From GCA-002722245 sp038154685 (GTDB lineage Bacteria > Bacteroidota > Bacteroidia > Flavobacteriales_C > GCA-002722245), in the NCBI GenBank assembly GCA_038154685.1, contig JAYPYW010000005.1:1-64000 (forward strand): 64,000 bases of DNA. The letters are read 5' to 3'. Under the pieces are notes generated by a model that was given only the letters and a program-made list of their open reading frames with translations, was not told the origin of the DNA and did no database searches. This document shows positions 9,695-18,667 of the stretch, piece after piece. Every line of letters begins with the position of its first letter. Within the stretch, counting starts at the first letter, position 1. Both the position numbers and the translations under genes were made by a program.

Positions 9695-9726
9695 TTTGAC
9701 TCGATTCTTTTATAATCTTATATTTG
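9695..9726 (+). promoter_or_regulatory. Bacteroidota promoter of trhO
   Basis: TTTG at 9695-9698, a 20-base spacer and TATATTTG at 9719-9726 fit the Bacteroidota TTTG/TAnnTTTG consensus. It lies 28 bases before the ATG. Confidence 0.75.
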
Positions 9727-9753
9727 CTGCTCCAAACTTAAAATTGATATAGC

Positions 9754-10785
9754 ATGCAACTGTACAATAAACTAAGCGCGGAAGAAAGAAGACAACTAAT
9801 TAAAGAAGCAGGTGAAAAGCGCCTGACTATCTCTTTCTACCAGTACGCTAAGATTGAAGATCCTCAAAAATTTAGAGACGAATTATTTATTGAATGGGAA
9901 AAATTAAATATCCTTGGAAGAACTTATGTTGCCAACGAGGGAATTAATGCTCAAATTTCCGTTCCTGCTCCATTATTTGAGGAATTTAGAGAAAAGCTTT
10001 ATGCAATTGATTTCTTAGACGGTATTCGTTTAAATGTCGCTGTAGAGCAAGATGACTTTTCGTTCCTGAAAAACAAGATTAAAGTAAGACATAAAATTGT
10101 TGCCGACGGTTTGAATGATGATACGTTTGATGTTACGAACAAAGGTGTCCATTTAAAAGCACAAGATTTTAATGATATAATCGAAGACCCTAATACCGTT
10201 TTGGTTGATATGCGTAATCACTACGAAAGTGAAATAGGTCATTTTAAAGGAGCCATCACTCCTGATGTTGATACCTTTAGAGATTCTTTAGATATCATAG
10301 AAGATGATTTAAAAGAACATAAAGAGGATAAAAACCTTGTTATGTATTGTACAGGTGGAATTAGATGTGAAAAAGCTAGTGCCTACTACAAGCATAAAGG
10401 GTTTAAAAATGTATACCAACTGGAGGGAGGTATAATTGAGTATACTCGCCAGGTAAAAGAAGAAGGTATTGAAAACAAATTCCTTGGTAAGAACTTTGTT
10501 TTTGATCACAGAAGAGCAGAAAGAATTTCAGATGATGTTATTTCGAATTGTCATCAGTGTGGAGAACCTTGTGACACTCACGTAAACTGTGAAAACAAAG
10601 GTTGTCACTTACTTTTCATACAATGTAGATCATGTTCAGAAAAAACACTTACAACCTGTTCGGATGAATGTAAGTCGATTGTTCAATTACCTGTAGAAGA
10701 ACAGAAGGCGCTTCGAAAAGGAAATCCAGTGAGTAATAAGATTTTCAAAAAAGGACGATCAAAACATATCAAAAAAATCAAATAA
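9754..10785 (+). CDS. trhO: tRNA uridine 5-hydroxylase, rhodanese type (TrhO/YceA)
   Basis: TrhO performs oxygen-dependent 5-hydroxylation of U34 in tRNA. The 343-residue product has the N-terminal acylphosphatase-like domain (about 25-120) and a rhodanese domain with the active-site loop CTGGIRC (C199). A Cys-rich C-terminal tail (CHQCGEPCDTHVNC, CRSCSEKTLTTCSDEC) looks zinc-binding and is common in family members. The ATG start is supported by a good promoter upstream. A hairpin terminator directly follows. Confidence 0.94.
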   Translation: MQLYNKLSAEERRQLIKEAGEKRLTISFYQYAKIEDPQKFRDELFIEWEKLNILGRTYVANEGINAQISVPAPLFEEFREKLYAIDFLDGIRLNVAVEQDDFSFLKNKIKVRHKIVADGLNDDTFDVTNKGVHLKAQDFNDIIEDPNTVLVDMRNHYESEIGHFKGAITPDVDTFRDSLDIIEDDLKEHKEDKNLVMYCTGGIRCEKASAYYKHKGFKNVYQLEGGIIEYTRQVKEEGIENKFLGKNFVFDHRRAERISDDVISNCHQCGEPCDTHVNCENKGCHLLFIQCRSCSEKTLTTCSDECKSIVQLPVEEQKALRKGNPVSNKIFKKGRSKHIKKIK

Positions 10786-10788
10786 TTT

Positions 10789-10813
10789 AATCCCGCCAAG
10801 TGCGGGATTTTTT
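10789..10813 (+). terminator. Terminator after trhO
   Basis: An 8-bp stem (AATCCCGC, 10789-10796, with GCGGGATT, 10802-10809), a 5-nt loop, then a T tract. Confidence 0.9.
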
Positions 10814-10851
10814 ATGACATTTTATTGCCTTCGAATAATTATTTTGGTGAA

Positions 10852-11190
10852 ATGTTTAACCTTCATTTCAAACAATTTAAAGCTTTAGAAAACTCTCCAA
10901 ACGGGGAAGTGAGTGGTGAAACTATATTCCTTTATTTCCAAGATGATAAGGAAATATGGGCTGAATATAGCGGTGGGAATATAAAAGAAGGAAGATTAAA
11001 CGGATTAAAAACAGCCGAAAACGGATTTGAAATTAAATATTCTCATGTTAACGTAAGTGGAGAAAAAAAGGAAGGAATCGCCCAAACACAAGTTTCTTTC
11101 TCCAGAGATGGGAAGATTATTTTAAACGAGTTTTGGCAATGGACTACAGGAGACAAATCAAGTGGAACATCAACATTAATTGAATTGTAA
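10852..11190 (+). CDS. Small conserved protein of the family often labelled 'n-acetylglutamate synthase'
   Basis: This is a roughly 112-residue beta-rich cytoplasmic protein. The pattern NGEVSGETIF, EYSGGNIKEGRLNG and FWQWTTGDKSSGTS matches a small family widespread in Bacteroidota whose 'n-acetylglutamate synthase' label has no visible basis, as no acetyltransferase motif is present. I place the start at ATG 10852, which matches the family's N-terminus. A TTG at 10825 would add nine residues but lies only about 12 bases after the terminator. Its stop overlaps the next ATG (TAATG), so it is coupled to the DinB-like gene. Confidence 0.75.
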   Translation: MFNLHFKQFKALENSPNGEVSGETIFLYFQDDKEIWAEYSGGNIKEGRLNGLKTAENGFEIKYSHVNVSGEKKEGIAQTQVSFSRDGKIILNEFWQWTTGDKSSGTSTLIEL

Positions 11191-11729
11191 TGGACATTGA
11201 AAAATTAAAATTCCCAATTGGAGAATTCCAATTTAAAACAGATTATAATCAAGATGATATTACTAATTGGATAAAAGATATAAGGGAGTTCCCTCATCAA
11301 ATAAGAGAAGTAGTTGAGCAACTATCAAACGAAGAAAAAAATTGGATTTATCGTCCAAACGGCTGGTCAATAAAACAAGTTGTTCATCATTGTTCTGACA
11401 GTCACATGAACAGCTTTATAAGATTCAAATTAGCGCTTACGGAGGAAAAGCCGGCAATCAGACCTTATTTCGAAGACAGATGGGCTGAACTTTCAGATTC
11501 TTTGGAAGATGATTTGACTGACACGCTTAATTTAATAAGTAGTTTGCATAATAAATGGTCGAGGTTTTTGTCCAATATTCCTTTTGAGGATTTAACCAAG
11601 CTTTTTCTGCATCCGGAACATGGAACTGAAATTTCTTTAGCTGAAAATATTGCTTTTTATTCTTGGCACTGTAAACATCACTTGGCGCATGTTAAGCAAG
11701 CATTGGCGTTGAAAGGAAAGTATAATTAA
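11190..11729 (+). CDS. DinB/YfiT-like putative metal-dependent hydrolase (bacillithiol-transferase-like)
   Basis: This 179-residue protein has the four-helix DinB-fold pattern. The metal-ligand histidines are HHCSDSH (about 66-72) and HCKHHLAHV near residue 162. The opening KFPIGEF and NGWSIKQVVHH closely follow the YfiT/BstA subgroup, described as putative metal-dependent hydrolases or thiol S-transferases. The substrate here is unknown. Translation is coupled to the preceding gene through TAATG. Confidence 0.85.
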   Translation: MDIEKLKFPIGEFQFKTDYNQDDITNWIKDIREFPHQIREVVEQLSNEEKNWIYRPNGWSIKQVVHHCSDSHMNSFIRFKLALTEEKPAIRPYFEDRWAELSDSLEDDLTDTLNLISSLHNKWSRFLSNIPFEDLTKLFLHPEHGTEISLAENIAFYSWHCKHHLAHVKQALALKGKYN

Positions 11730-11731
11730 AC

Positions 11732-11760
11732 AAAAAAAGCCGATGAAATTCATCGGCCTT
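11732..11760. terminator. Bidirectional terminator between the DinB-like gene and ppa
   Basis: The stem GCCGATGA/TCATCGGC (11739-11757) is flanked by seven A on the left, a T tract for the minus-strand ppa, and CTTT on the right for the plus strand. Confidence 0.8.
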
Positions 11761-11784
11761 TCTAATACTTATTTAAATCGCTAA

Positions 11785-12399
11785 TTACTCAGCGTATAAA
11801 TCGTTGTAATCTTCAACAGATAATTCAACAACTTTCTTTGCTTCTTCAGCTCCATAAACGTGAGTAATTTCACATTTTGGTGCTTCTTCACCTGGAATCT
11901 GCTTGTAAGTTAAGAAGTAGTGCTTTAATCTATTGATTAATCTTAATGGAGCATCTTGGATATCGTCAAAATCGTAAACCTCATCCTGTGCTAAAACTGC
12001 GATAATTTTATCATCAGCCTCACCACCATCGATCATTCTCATTCCTCCAATGATTTTAGCTTCAACTAAAATATCTCCATGAGGAATTTCTCTTTCTGTA
12101 AAAACACAAATATCTAATGGGTCACCATCACCTTCTAATTCTCTTCCACATTTTTCACCAGCAAACTTTGCAGTTTTATTTCCACAGTAAGTTTGAGGTA
12201 CAAATCCGTATAACGCAGGAATGATGTTTGAGAACTTCTGAGGTCTATCAATCATCAAGTATCCTGTTTCTTTATCAATTTCATATTTACAAGTATCGGA
12301 TGGAACCATCTCGATAAACGCAGTTACTTTACCTGGAGCATCTTTCCCAATTGGAATCCCGTGCCAAGGATGTGGTTTTGAAATTAACTTCTTAGCCAT
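11785..12399 (-). CDS. ppa: Inorganic pyrophosphatase, family I
   Basis: The enzyme hydrolyses pyrophosphate to phosphate and drives biosynthetic reactions. The family I signature DGDPLDI is present, with the downstream acidic cluster (MIDGGEADDKIIAV) that binds Mg2+. I choose the ATG at 12399 (MAKKLISKPHPW, 204 residues). An upstream Met at 12429 would add ten residues that do not resemble the family. On the minus strand CATCTTTG, one mismatch from TAnnTTTG, lies about 20 bases upstream of the chosen start. It is a single-gene unit ending at a terminator. Confidence 0.93.
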   Translation of the reverse strand: MAKKLISKPHPWHGIPIGKDAPGKVTAFIEMVPSDTCKYEIDKETGYLMIDRPQKFSNIIPALYGFVPQTYCGNKTAKFAGEKCGRELEGDGDPLDICVFTEREIPHGDILVEAKIIGGMRMIDGGEADDKIIAVLAQDEVYDFDDIQDAPLRLINRLKHYFLTYKQIPGEEAPKCEITHVYGAEEAKKVVELSVEDYNDLYAE

Positions 12400-12504
12400 A
12401 TTAGTAAAAATTAGAGCCCAAAGATGCAATTTTTTTTGCGAACTAAGAAATTTAATATTTCATAAACCCCAGTAATTACAGCCACTTAGATTAAGAAATA
12501 GCTC

Positions 12505-13328
12505 TTAGTACTCCCATAAATCTTGTTCATAGGTGAATATTTCTTTCTCTATCCTCTTTCCCTCCAGTAAAGCATCTAAATCCTTAGAATAATCTCTAAT
12601 TGCTCTATCATAAACATTTGATTCTTTCATTATATAACTACTAAATTTCCGTTTATGAAATAAATCATCATAAGTTCTTAGCTCTACATCGCTGTGAGGA
12701 TTTGGAGCGAGAGAATTAGCCAAAATCGGCCTCAATTCAGGCATATAAAACCAATATAATGGTCGCTCTCCTTTGTACTCACCGTTTTCATCAAAAACTT
12801 CTTCAACGGAACAAACACCAATTATCCTTGCTTCCATAACACTCCTGTGTCTGTTGAAGTACCATTCTTCCTTAATCCTTATTCTGCGGATATTGTAAAT
12901 AGGTAAAGATTCCTTTATTACAGTCGGAATCATGTCCTCATTTTCATCGGTAGTCCAAACTGTATCAATACTCTCTCCTAAACTGCAAGCCTCACTAGAA
13001 GTAAAACGATAGGCAAACTCATCGCTAATTGGATCAAAAGCGTTAAATCCCCTGAGCATACTCCATCTTTTAAAACAGTTATAAGATTCTTCATCGATCT
13101 TGTAGGCTCAAGCGGATAATAATAAGGATGATTGTTCTTTTCTCTTAAATCGAGCGTTCGCCAAACACGTTTATTCCACATTACACCAGCCTCTGATTCG
13201 TAATTATAGGCCATTGGTCGTTTACTGAAATTGTTCTCAAGAATAAAAACACCATCTAAAACAACGGTTTGAGCGTTAGACAAAAAGAAAGAAATCGTAA
13301 AAATTATTAGAAATAAAAAATGCCTAAT
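12505..13328 (-). pseudogene. gldN: gldN/porN homologue, frameshifted, no normal start codon
   Basis: The two reading frames together give a full GldN-like protein (type IX secretion/gliding motility periplasmic ring partner). The first (13283 down to about 13050) shows RPMAYNYE, WRTLDLREKNNHPYYYPL and MKNLITVLKDGV. The second (13059-12505) shows EEWYFNRHRSVMEARIIGVC, LYWFYMPELR, FHKRKFSSYI, ESNVYDRAIRDY and YEQDLWEY, the family's conserved blocks. They join if one G is added to the GGGG run at 13049-13052 (minus strand). A perfect signal peptide (RHFLFLIIFTISFFLSNAQ) precedes it in frame, but the codon at its start is ATT (13326-13328). The nearest ATG (13345-13347) is out of frame and stops after seven codons. 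gldK, gldL and gldM are absent here, so this could be a decaying GldN/GldO paralogue or a sequence error. Confidence 0.85.
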
Positions 13329-13380
13329 ATCTTCTGTTTATTTTCATAATGACATGAGGCATTTCCGTAACAGAAATAGT

Positions 13381-15309
13381 TTAAATTTTATATTTTTCTC
13401 CAGCTAATTTTTTTAATCCCTCTATTGATTCCTCAAGTTTTTCAATAGATTGCTTTACGTTATTTTCCACTTCAAAAGATTCATACAAAACGTTAATTAA
13501 AAGCTTTTTAACTCCATTTTCATCGGCTTTAACCCGCTTCCAATTCACCTTTTCGGTTGCTCTTGCACAAACATAACTGGTGGCAAATTGCGCGTTATCC
13601 TTCATTGCCATACCTTGACTTGAAGAGGTAATCAAGTAATCGCCAATTTGAATATTTCCTCCTTCATTAGTTACCCACAATTTCCCATTCCCAACGGCCA
13701 TTACCTGGTGAGGATTATCTAATGAGAACTCCTTGGTGGGTTCAATTAAACCTGAATAAGCACCTAAAACTCTTTTGTCGTTTATTTGAGTTGAATAATC
13801 TATCCCATATAATATTTCCGAATTAGGATAGCCATGGTAATTTGCATTATCACCATTTAAAACCATTACTTTTCCGTATTCGAAAGATTGATTTGAATTA
13901 GCAAAATGGGCTCCTGTAAAAGCGTTGTAAGTTAAAGTTGTTCCAGATACATCAATACTTCCCTCCGAAGATCCAGCATATCTGAAATCAAGCAAAACAC
14001 CATCATCAGTTGTTCTATTAAAAGTAGCCACTGTTGTTGAAGCGTCATCAACCCTTAAACCTGATGTTGGAGATGTTTGATTTATTCCAACTGCCCCATC
14101 TTCTTCAATTACCATTCTTATTTGTTGCGTAGTACTTCCATCCGGCACAGTTTGAAACCTAATCTCTGTGGGCATATCGTTTGAACCAGGTGTTCCATTT
14201 ACTTTGGCTTCAATTGTAGCTCCGGTGTGACTCCAATCATTACCATCATAACACGCAAATTTTATTGGCCCAAGAACATCATTGTCTAAAACAATGGAAG
14301 GGGCACCTTCAGTCCCTCTAGACTTAGCTTTTGCTAAAATAGCAGCATCTGCATCAGTTGAGAATTTAGCAATTGTTAACCCTGCTGAGCTGGTTGTAGA
14401 ATTAACTTGCAACTGACGATTAGTAACGTTATTATTGGACTTTACCATTAAATAATCATTGGAAGCATTTGAATACAACATATGATCCTGATTATCCGAC
14501 TCAACCCTAAAATCAAAAGCTCCACTTTGCTCATTCACTATTAATCCTCCGTTTATAAATAAATCATCGTCAGAAAATCTTGCAACATATAACAATGGAT
14601 TTGTAGTAGAGCTATTGTCTAAATAAAAAGTGTTTGCGGCGGTAGCTCCGTACCCCGTCTGACTACCGATCCTAATTGAATAATTTGTCATTGCCGAGGA
14701 ATAACCTGCCTGATAACCAAGTGTTACATTCCCTGTTCCTGCAGTATTTGTGTAAGAAGCTTCATTTCCAATCGCAACATTATAATCCCCATTTGTACTT
14801 GAATAACCAGCTTGGTAACCAACATAAGTATTATCCGTTCCAGCCGAATTGTTTTGAGCTCCCGCTCCTTCTCCAAGGTAAAGATTCTTAGTGTTTGGAA
14901 TACTTAAAACATGCGCTGTACCAATTCGATAAATATCATTTGCTCCACTCAAATTAGTATTTCCATTCACTTCAACCGGGTAAGCAGGGTTATCATCCTG
15001 AATCCCTACTTCGCCAGTGGATAAAACTGTAATGGATGTTGTGGTTTCAAGTGCTGAAGTCCCGATTTTTAATTTTTCACTGTCGGAATTATCAACTCCT
15101 AATGTAAAATAGGTTGTCCCTCCAACTTGAAAATGAATAATAGGATCACCAGTAGAGATATTATTTATCCCCAAATCAACCTCAGCAGCTGTTGAATTTT
15201 CTAAATCCAACGCTTCACTAGGGGCTGTATTTCCTATTCCTATTTGGCCTGTTAACGCTTGGAAAGCAACTACTAAACAAGCTAATAAGGCTTGCTTTTT
15301 AAAGATCAT
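13381..15309 (-). CDS. Exported fibre-like protein with YadA-head-type repeats and tail-fibre-like C-terminus (copy 2)
   Basis: This is a 642-residue protein. It has a signal peptide (1-21) and an IGIGNTAPSEALDLE motif typical of bacterial/phage fibre modules. YadA-head-like repeats lie at about 150-235 (NTYVGYQAGY, NVAIGNEASY, NVTLGYQAGY), followed by beta-rich stalk modules each with VGINQTSPTSGLRV-type caps. A conserved C-terminal domain (about 455-600: NAFTGAHF, DNPHQVMAVGNGKLWV, IQIGDYLITSS) resembles the self-cleaving intramolecular chaperone (G2 peptidase-like) ends of phage fibres. A short terminal coiled coil follows. It has no T9SS sorting domain. The start overlaps the end of its upstream paralogue by 11 bases. 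Confidence 0.75.
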   Translation of the reverse strand: MIFKKQALLACLVVAFQALTGQIGIGNTAPSEALDLENSTAAEVDLGINNISTGDPIIHFQVGGTTYFTLGVDNSDSEKLKIGTSALETTTSITVLSTGEVGIQDDNPAYPVEVNGNTNLSGANDIYRIGTAHVLSIPNTKNLYLGEGAGAQNNSAGTDNTYVGYQAGYSSTNGDYNVAIGNEASYTNTAGTGNVTLGYQAGYSSAMTNYSIRIGSQTGYGATAANTFYLDNSSTTNPLLYVARFSDDDLFINGGLIVNEQSGAFDFRVESDNQDHMLYSNASNDYLMVKSNNNVTNRQLQVNSTTSSAGLTIAKFSTDADAAILAKAKSRGTEGAPSIVLDNDVLGPIKFACYDGNDWSHTGATIEAKVNGTPGSNDMPTEIRFQTVPDGSTTQQIRMVIEEDGAVGINQTSPTSGLRVDDASTTVATFNRTTDDGVLLDFRYAGSSEGSIDVSGTTLTYNAFTGAHFANSNQSFEYGKVMVLNGDNANYHGYPNSEILYGIDYSTQINDKRVLGAYSGLIEPTKEFSLDNPHQVMAVGNGKLWVTNEGGNIQIGDYLITSSSQGMAMKDNAQFATSYVCARATEKVNWKRVKADENGVKKLLINVLYESFEVENNVKQSIEKLEESIEGLKKLAGEKYKI

Positions 15310-17224
15310 TTAATGTTGCTTTAATTTGATTAATTTCCTCTTGAAGTGACTTTAATTTAACTTGATAATTATACTTTTTAAAAGACTCATAGAAAACTGA
15401 AATCTGTACTTTTTTCACGCCTTTTTCATCTTCTTTAACTTCCTCCCAATTCACCTTCTCTCCTGCGCGAGCAACAATGTAACTTACCTCATGTGTTTGA
15501 GGATCCTTCATTGCACAACCTCTAGTAGAAGAAGAAATTAAATAATCACCAATTTGAATATTTCCTCCAGCATTTGTCACCCACATTGTTCCATTCCCAA
15601 CAGCCATAATTTGATGAGGATTATCCAAAGAGTGTTTTTTCTGAGATTCCAATAAACTACTGTAAGATCCTAAAACATTTGGATCGTTTTCCTTAGTTGT
15701 ATACTCTATCCCGTATAGCACTTCCGACTTATCATTTCCGTGATAATTTTTGTCGCGACCGTTCATTGAAATTAAGTAACCACGTTCGAATGACTTTTTA
15801 CTGTAGCCAAAGTGTGCGCCTGTAAATGCATTGTATAAAATATCTGTTCCATTAAAAGAAATTGACCCTTCAGAGGATCCATCTTGTTGAAAATCGATTA
15901 TCATACCGTTTGAAGTAGTCCTGTTAAAAGTAGCAACCGTTGCTCCTGATTCCTCCACAAATAATCGTGTTGTTGGGACGGTTGCACCAATCCCCACAAA
16001 TCCACTAGGCAAAATTGTCATCCTTGTTGTTGGGGAAGCAGCTCCATCAGCCGTAGTACCAAAATCTAATTTTGTTGGAATATCATCAACCCCAGGAGTT
16101 CCATAAATTGAAGCTGCTATTGTTGCTCCTCGAGAACCATAATCAGCCCCATCGTAACCAAAAAAGTCAATTGCCCCTAAAACATCCCCATTACTGATAA
16201 CCGATGGAGAACCTTCGGAACCTCTTGCCTTTAAAAAAGCTAGTGAAGATCCCGTGTTGTCAGCCGAATGCTTCACTAAACCAATCCCAGCACTTCCATC
16301 TGTACCGCTTAATTGCATATCAAGTGAAACTCCCCCTGGAGAAACTGCCGTTGATGTTCCGATTAAAACCTGATCTGCAGAACCATCAACAAATAACATG
16401 TGCGTATTGTTATCTGATTCAACCCTAAAATCTTCAGCTGCAGATTGTTCGTTTACAACCACCGAACCATTAATTGTTATTTCATCAGTTGAAAAATCCC
16501 CATAAATCAGTGGCGTTGTTGTGTTTGTATTATCGATATACAACTTATTACTCCCTGTTTCATTATATCCAGCCTGATATCCAATGAATACATTTCCCGT
16601 TCCTGTGGAATTAGTATAACCAGCTTCGAATCCTAATGCCGTATTTGTTCCTCCGGTTGTACAAGAATATCCTGCACCTGCTCCAATAAATGTATTATTA
16701 TCGGCTGATGTATTGGAGAACCCTGCATTATAACCAACAAAAGTATTATCTGCCCCATTCGCATCATTTGCAGCTCCAGCACCTTCTCCTACATATATAT
16801 TTTGAGTATTTGGTTTAGATAAAACATGCGCCGTTCCGATTCTATAAACATCTGTTGAATTGGCTAAATTTATAGCCCCATTAACTTCTAAAGGATAAGC
16901 GGGATCCGTATCTCCCACCCCAACATCACCTGCAGCATCGATAGTAATTGATGTTGTTGTTGCCAAATCTGTAGTACCTATTTTGAATTTATCGTTATCG
17001 GAATTATCAACCCCAACAGAAAAGTAAGTGGTATTGCTCACTTGGAAATGAATCAAAGGATCACCTGTGGAAGTATTATTTATGTCGATAGCTGTTTTAG
17101 TTGCGTCATTAGATTCAATATCTAAAATCTCGTCTGGGTTGGTAGTCCCAATACCAACTTGCGAAAAAACATTCAATCCAAAAAAAGCAAGAGCACAGGC
17201 TAAAGGTAGTTTGATTTTGCTCAT
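15299..17224 (-). CDS. Exported fibre-like protein with YadA-head-type repeats (copy 1, paralogue of the next gene)
   Basis: This 641-residue product has the same architecture as the gene downstream. It has a signal peptide, VGIGTTNPDEILDIE, head repeats (NTFVGYNAGF, NTFIGAGAGY, NTALGFEAGY, NVFIGYQAGY at about 150-225), stalk modules with GIGATVPTTRLFVEE, and the C-terminal NAFTGAHFGYS to GDYLISSSTRG domain ending in a coiled coil. The C-terminal parts are nearly alignable block by block with the copy at 13381-15309, so the pair arose by tandem duplication. The unit is 11-base-overlapped and likely co-transcribed. The role (surface fibre, adhesin or phage-derived structure) is inferred only. 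Confidence 0.75.
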   Translation of the reverse strand: MSKIKLPLACALAFFGLNVFSQVGIGTTNPDEILDIESNDATKTAIDINNTSTGDPLIHFQVSNTTYFSVGVDNSDNDKFKIGTTDLATTTSITIDAAGDVGVGDTDPAYPLEVNGAINLANSTDVYRIGTAHVLSKPNTQNIYVGEGAGAANDANGADNTFVGYNAGFSNTSADNNTFIGAGAGYSCTTGGTNTALGFEAGYTNSTGTGNVFIGYQAGYNETGSNKLYIDNTNTTTPLIYGDFSTDEITINGSVVVNEQSAAEDFRVESDNNTHMLFVDGSADQVLIGTSTAVSPGGVSLDMQLSGTDGSAGIGLVKHSADNTGSSLAFLKARGSEGSPSVISNGDVLGAIDFFGYDGADYGSRGATIAASIYGTPGVDDIPTKLDFGTTADGAASPTTRMTILPSGFVGIGATVPTTRLFVEESGATVATFNRTTSNGMIIDFQQDGSSEGSISFNGTDILYNAFTGAHFGYSKKSFERGYLISMNGRDKNYHGNDKSEVLYGIEYTTKENDPNVLGSYSSLLESQKKHSLDNPHQIMAVGNGTMWVTNAGGNIQIGDYLISSSTRGCAMKDPQTHEVSYIVARAGEKVNWEEVKEDEKGVKKVQISVFYESFKKYNYQVKLKSLQEEINQIKATLNDL

Positions 17225-17305
17225 ACTTAACTGTTTCTTTCCCTTACGAGAAATAACAGTTAAAGTTTCTCAAATATCAGATTAAGTAAAGCTTTTAACA
17301 TTTCG

Positions 17306-18667
17306 CTAAATACTCATGCTAAACTTCTGTTCTTCATTTGATTCCAATATTCTATAATCAAAGGCTGAAGCGATGTTTCTAACAAACTTTTTTCCTTCCG
17401 GGCGAACCTTTATTACCTCTCCTAATTCTACTAAACCATCACGCTCCAACTCATGCAGTTGATCATATATTTTAGTTTTAAGTTGGTAAGGTAAATTAGA
17501 AAACTCTGCTGCTTTAACTTGTTCATTGCACATTATTTCAGTGATAGTTTCTTTTGTTACCTGATCCACCGAGGACATAAAATGGCCTTTAAACACAGCT
17601 AGTTTACCTCCATTAATTTGATCCTGGTAACCCTCAACTGTTTTTACATTTTGAGCATACCCTAAGTTAACATCACTAATAGCACTTACTCCTAACCCTA
17701 AAAGAAATTTACTTTGCATCGGAACATATCCCATGAAATTTCGGTGCAACTTCTTCTCTGCTTTTGCTAATGCTAAATCATCCGAAGGCAAGGCAAAGTG
17801 ATCCATCCCTATTTCTTCGTAACCTGCTTTTAAAAAGGCTTCTTTTCCTAATTCATATAACCTTCTTTTTTCTTCATTCGAAGGCAAATCTGATTCATCA
17901 TAAGCTCTCTGACCTTTATGCTTCCAAGGCACATGAGCGTATGAGTAATAGGCAATTCGCTCTGGTTTTAACGCTAAAACCTTATCAATTGTATCCTGAA
18001 CAGACGCTTCCGTTTGTCGAGGCAATCCATAAACAATATCAAAGTTCACACTGTTATACCAAAGGTTTCTGGCATTTTTAACAACCTCCTGAACATCTTC
18101 AAAACTTTGTTTTCGGTTGATTATACGCTGAATCTCTGGATCGAAATCCTGAATACCTAAACTCAATCTTTTAAAATCAAGTTTCCTTAATTCTTCCAGG
18201 TGCTCTTTTGTAGTATTAGCGGGATGCGCTTCAAAACTAAATTCAACTTCTTTCTCAACTATACACCTTTTCTGGATTTCACTCAGCAAAAATTTCAAAT
18301 TCTCATGAGAAAAGAATGTTGGAGTTCCTCCACCCAAATGAATTTCTTTCAATTTAGGTTTCTCCCCAAACAACTCTAAATACATATCAAACTCCTTGAT
18401 TAAAGCTTGAATATAAGGTTGCTCAACCGCGTGATTTACCGTAATCCTTGTATTACATCCACAATAAGTACACAAGCTTTCGCAATATGGTAAATGAATG
18501 TAAAGAGAAATTCCATATTCATCGTTATACTTTTTAAAAGCATCACGAACCGTTAACCTCCATTTTTCCTTGCAAATCTTAGGAGACTCCCAATGCGGAA
18601 CAGTTGGATAGCTTGTATATCTTGGCACTGGTTTGTTGTATTTTTCAAATAACTTATTCGTTAACAT
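17306..18667 (-). CDS. hemN: Oxygen-independent coproporphyrinogen III oxidase
   Basis: A radical SAM enzyme that decarboxylates coproporphyrinogen III in heme synthesis without oxygen. The 453-residue length and N-terminal PRYTSYPTVPHW are typical of true HemN. The cluster motif is C62-x3-C66-x2-C69 followed by C71 (CESLCTYCGC), and EIHLGGGTPTFF is the GGTP SAM site. It overlaps the TauE/SafE-like gene by 14 bases and lies in one operon with cbb3 oxidase accessory genes, which fits use under low oxygen. Confidence 0.95.
   Translation of the reverse strand: MLTNKLFEKYNKPVPRYTSYPTVPHWESPKICKEKWRLTVRDAFKKYNDEYGISLYIHLPYCESLCTYCGCNTRITVNHAVEQPYIQALIKEFDMYLELFGEKPKLKEIHLGGGTPTFFSHENLKFLLSEIQKRCIVEKEVEFSFEAHPANTTKEHLEELRKLDFKRLSLGIQDFDPEIQRIINRKQSFEDVQEVVKNARNLWYNSVNFDIVYGLPRQTEASVQDTIDKVLALKPERIAYYSYAHVPWKHKGQRAYDESDLPSNEEKRRLYELGKEAFLKAGYEEIGMDHFALPSDDLALAKAEKKLHRNFMGYVPMQSKFLLGLGVSAISDVNLGYAQNVKTVEGYQDQINGGKLAVFKGHFMSSVDQVTKETITEIMCNEQVKAAEFSNLPYQLKTKIYDQLHELERDGLVELGEVIKVRPEGKKFVRNIASAFDYRILESNEEQKFSMSI

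Noticed and set aside
12400..12429. Upstream ATG for ppa
   Set aside because: The ten added residues do not resemble the family and cover the likely promoter.
13381..17224. Prophage tail region
   Set aside because: Only the fibre-like pair is present. No capsid, terminase, portal or integrase gene is seen, and both proteins have signal peptides.
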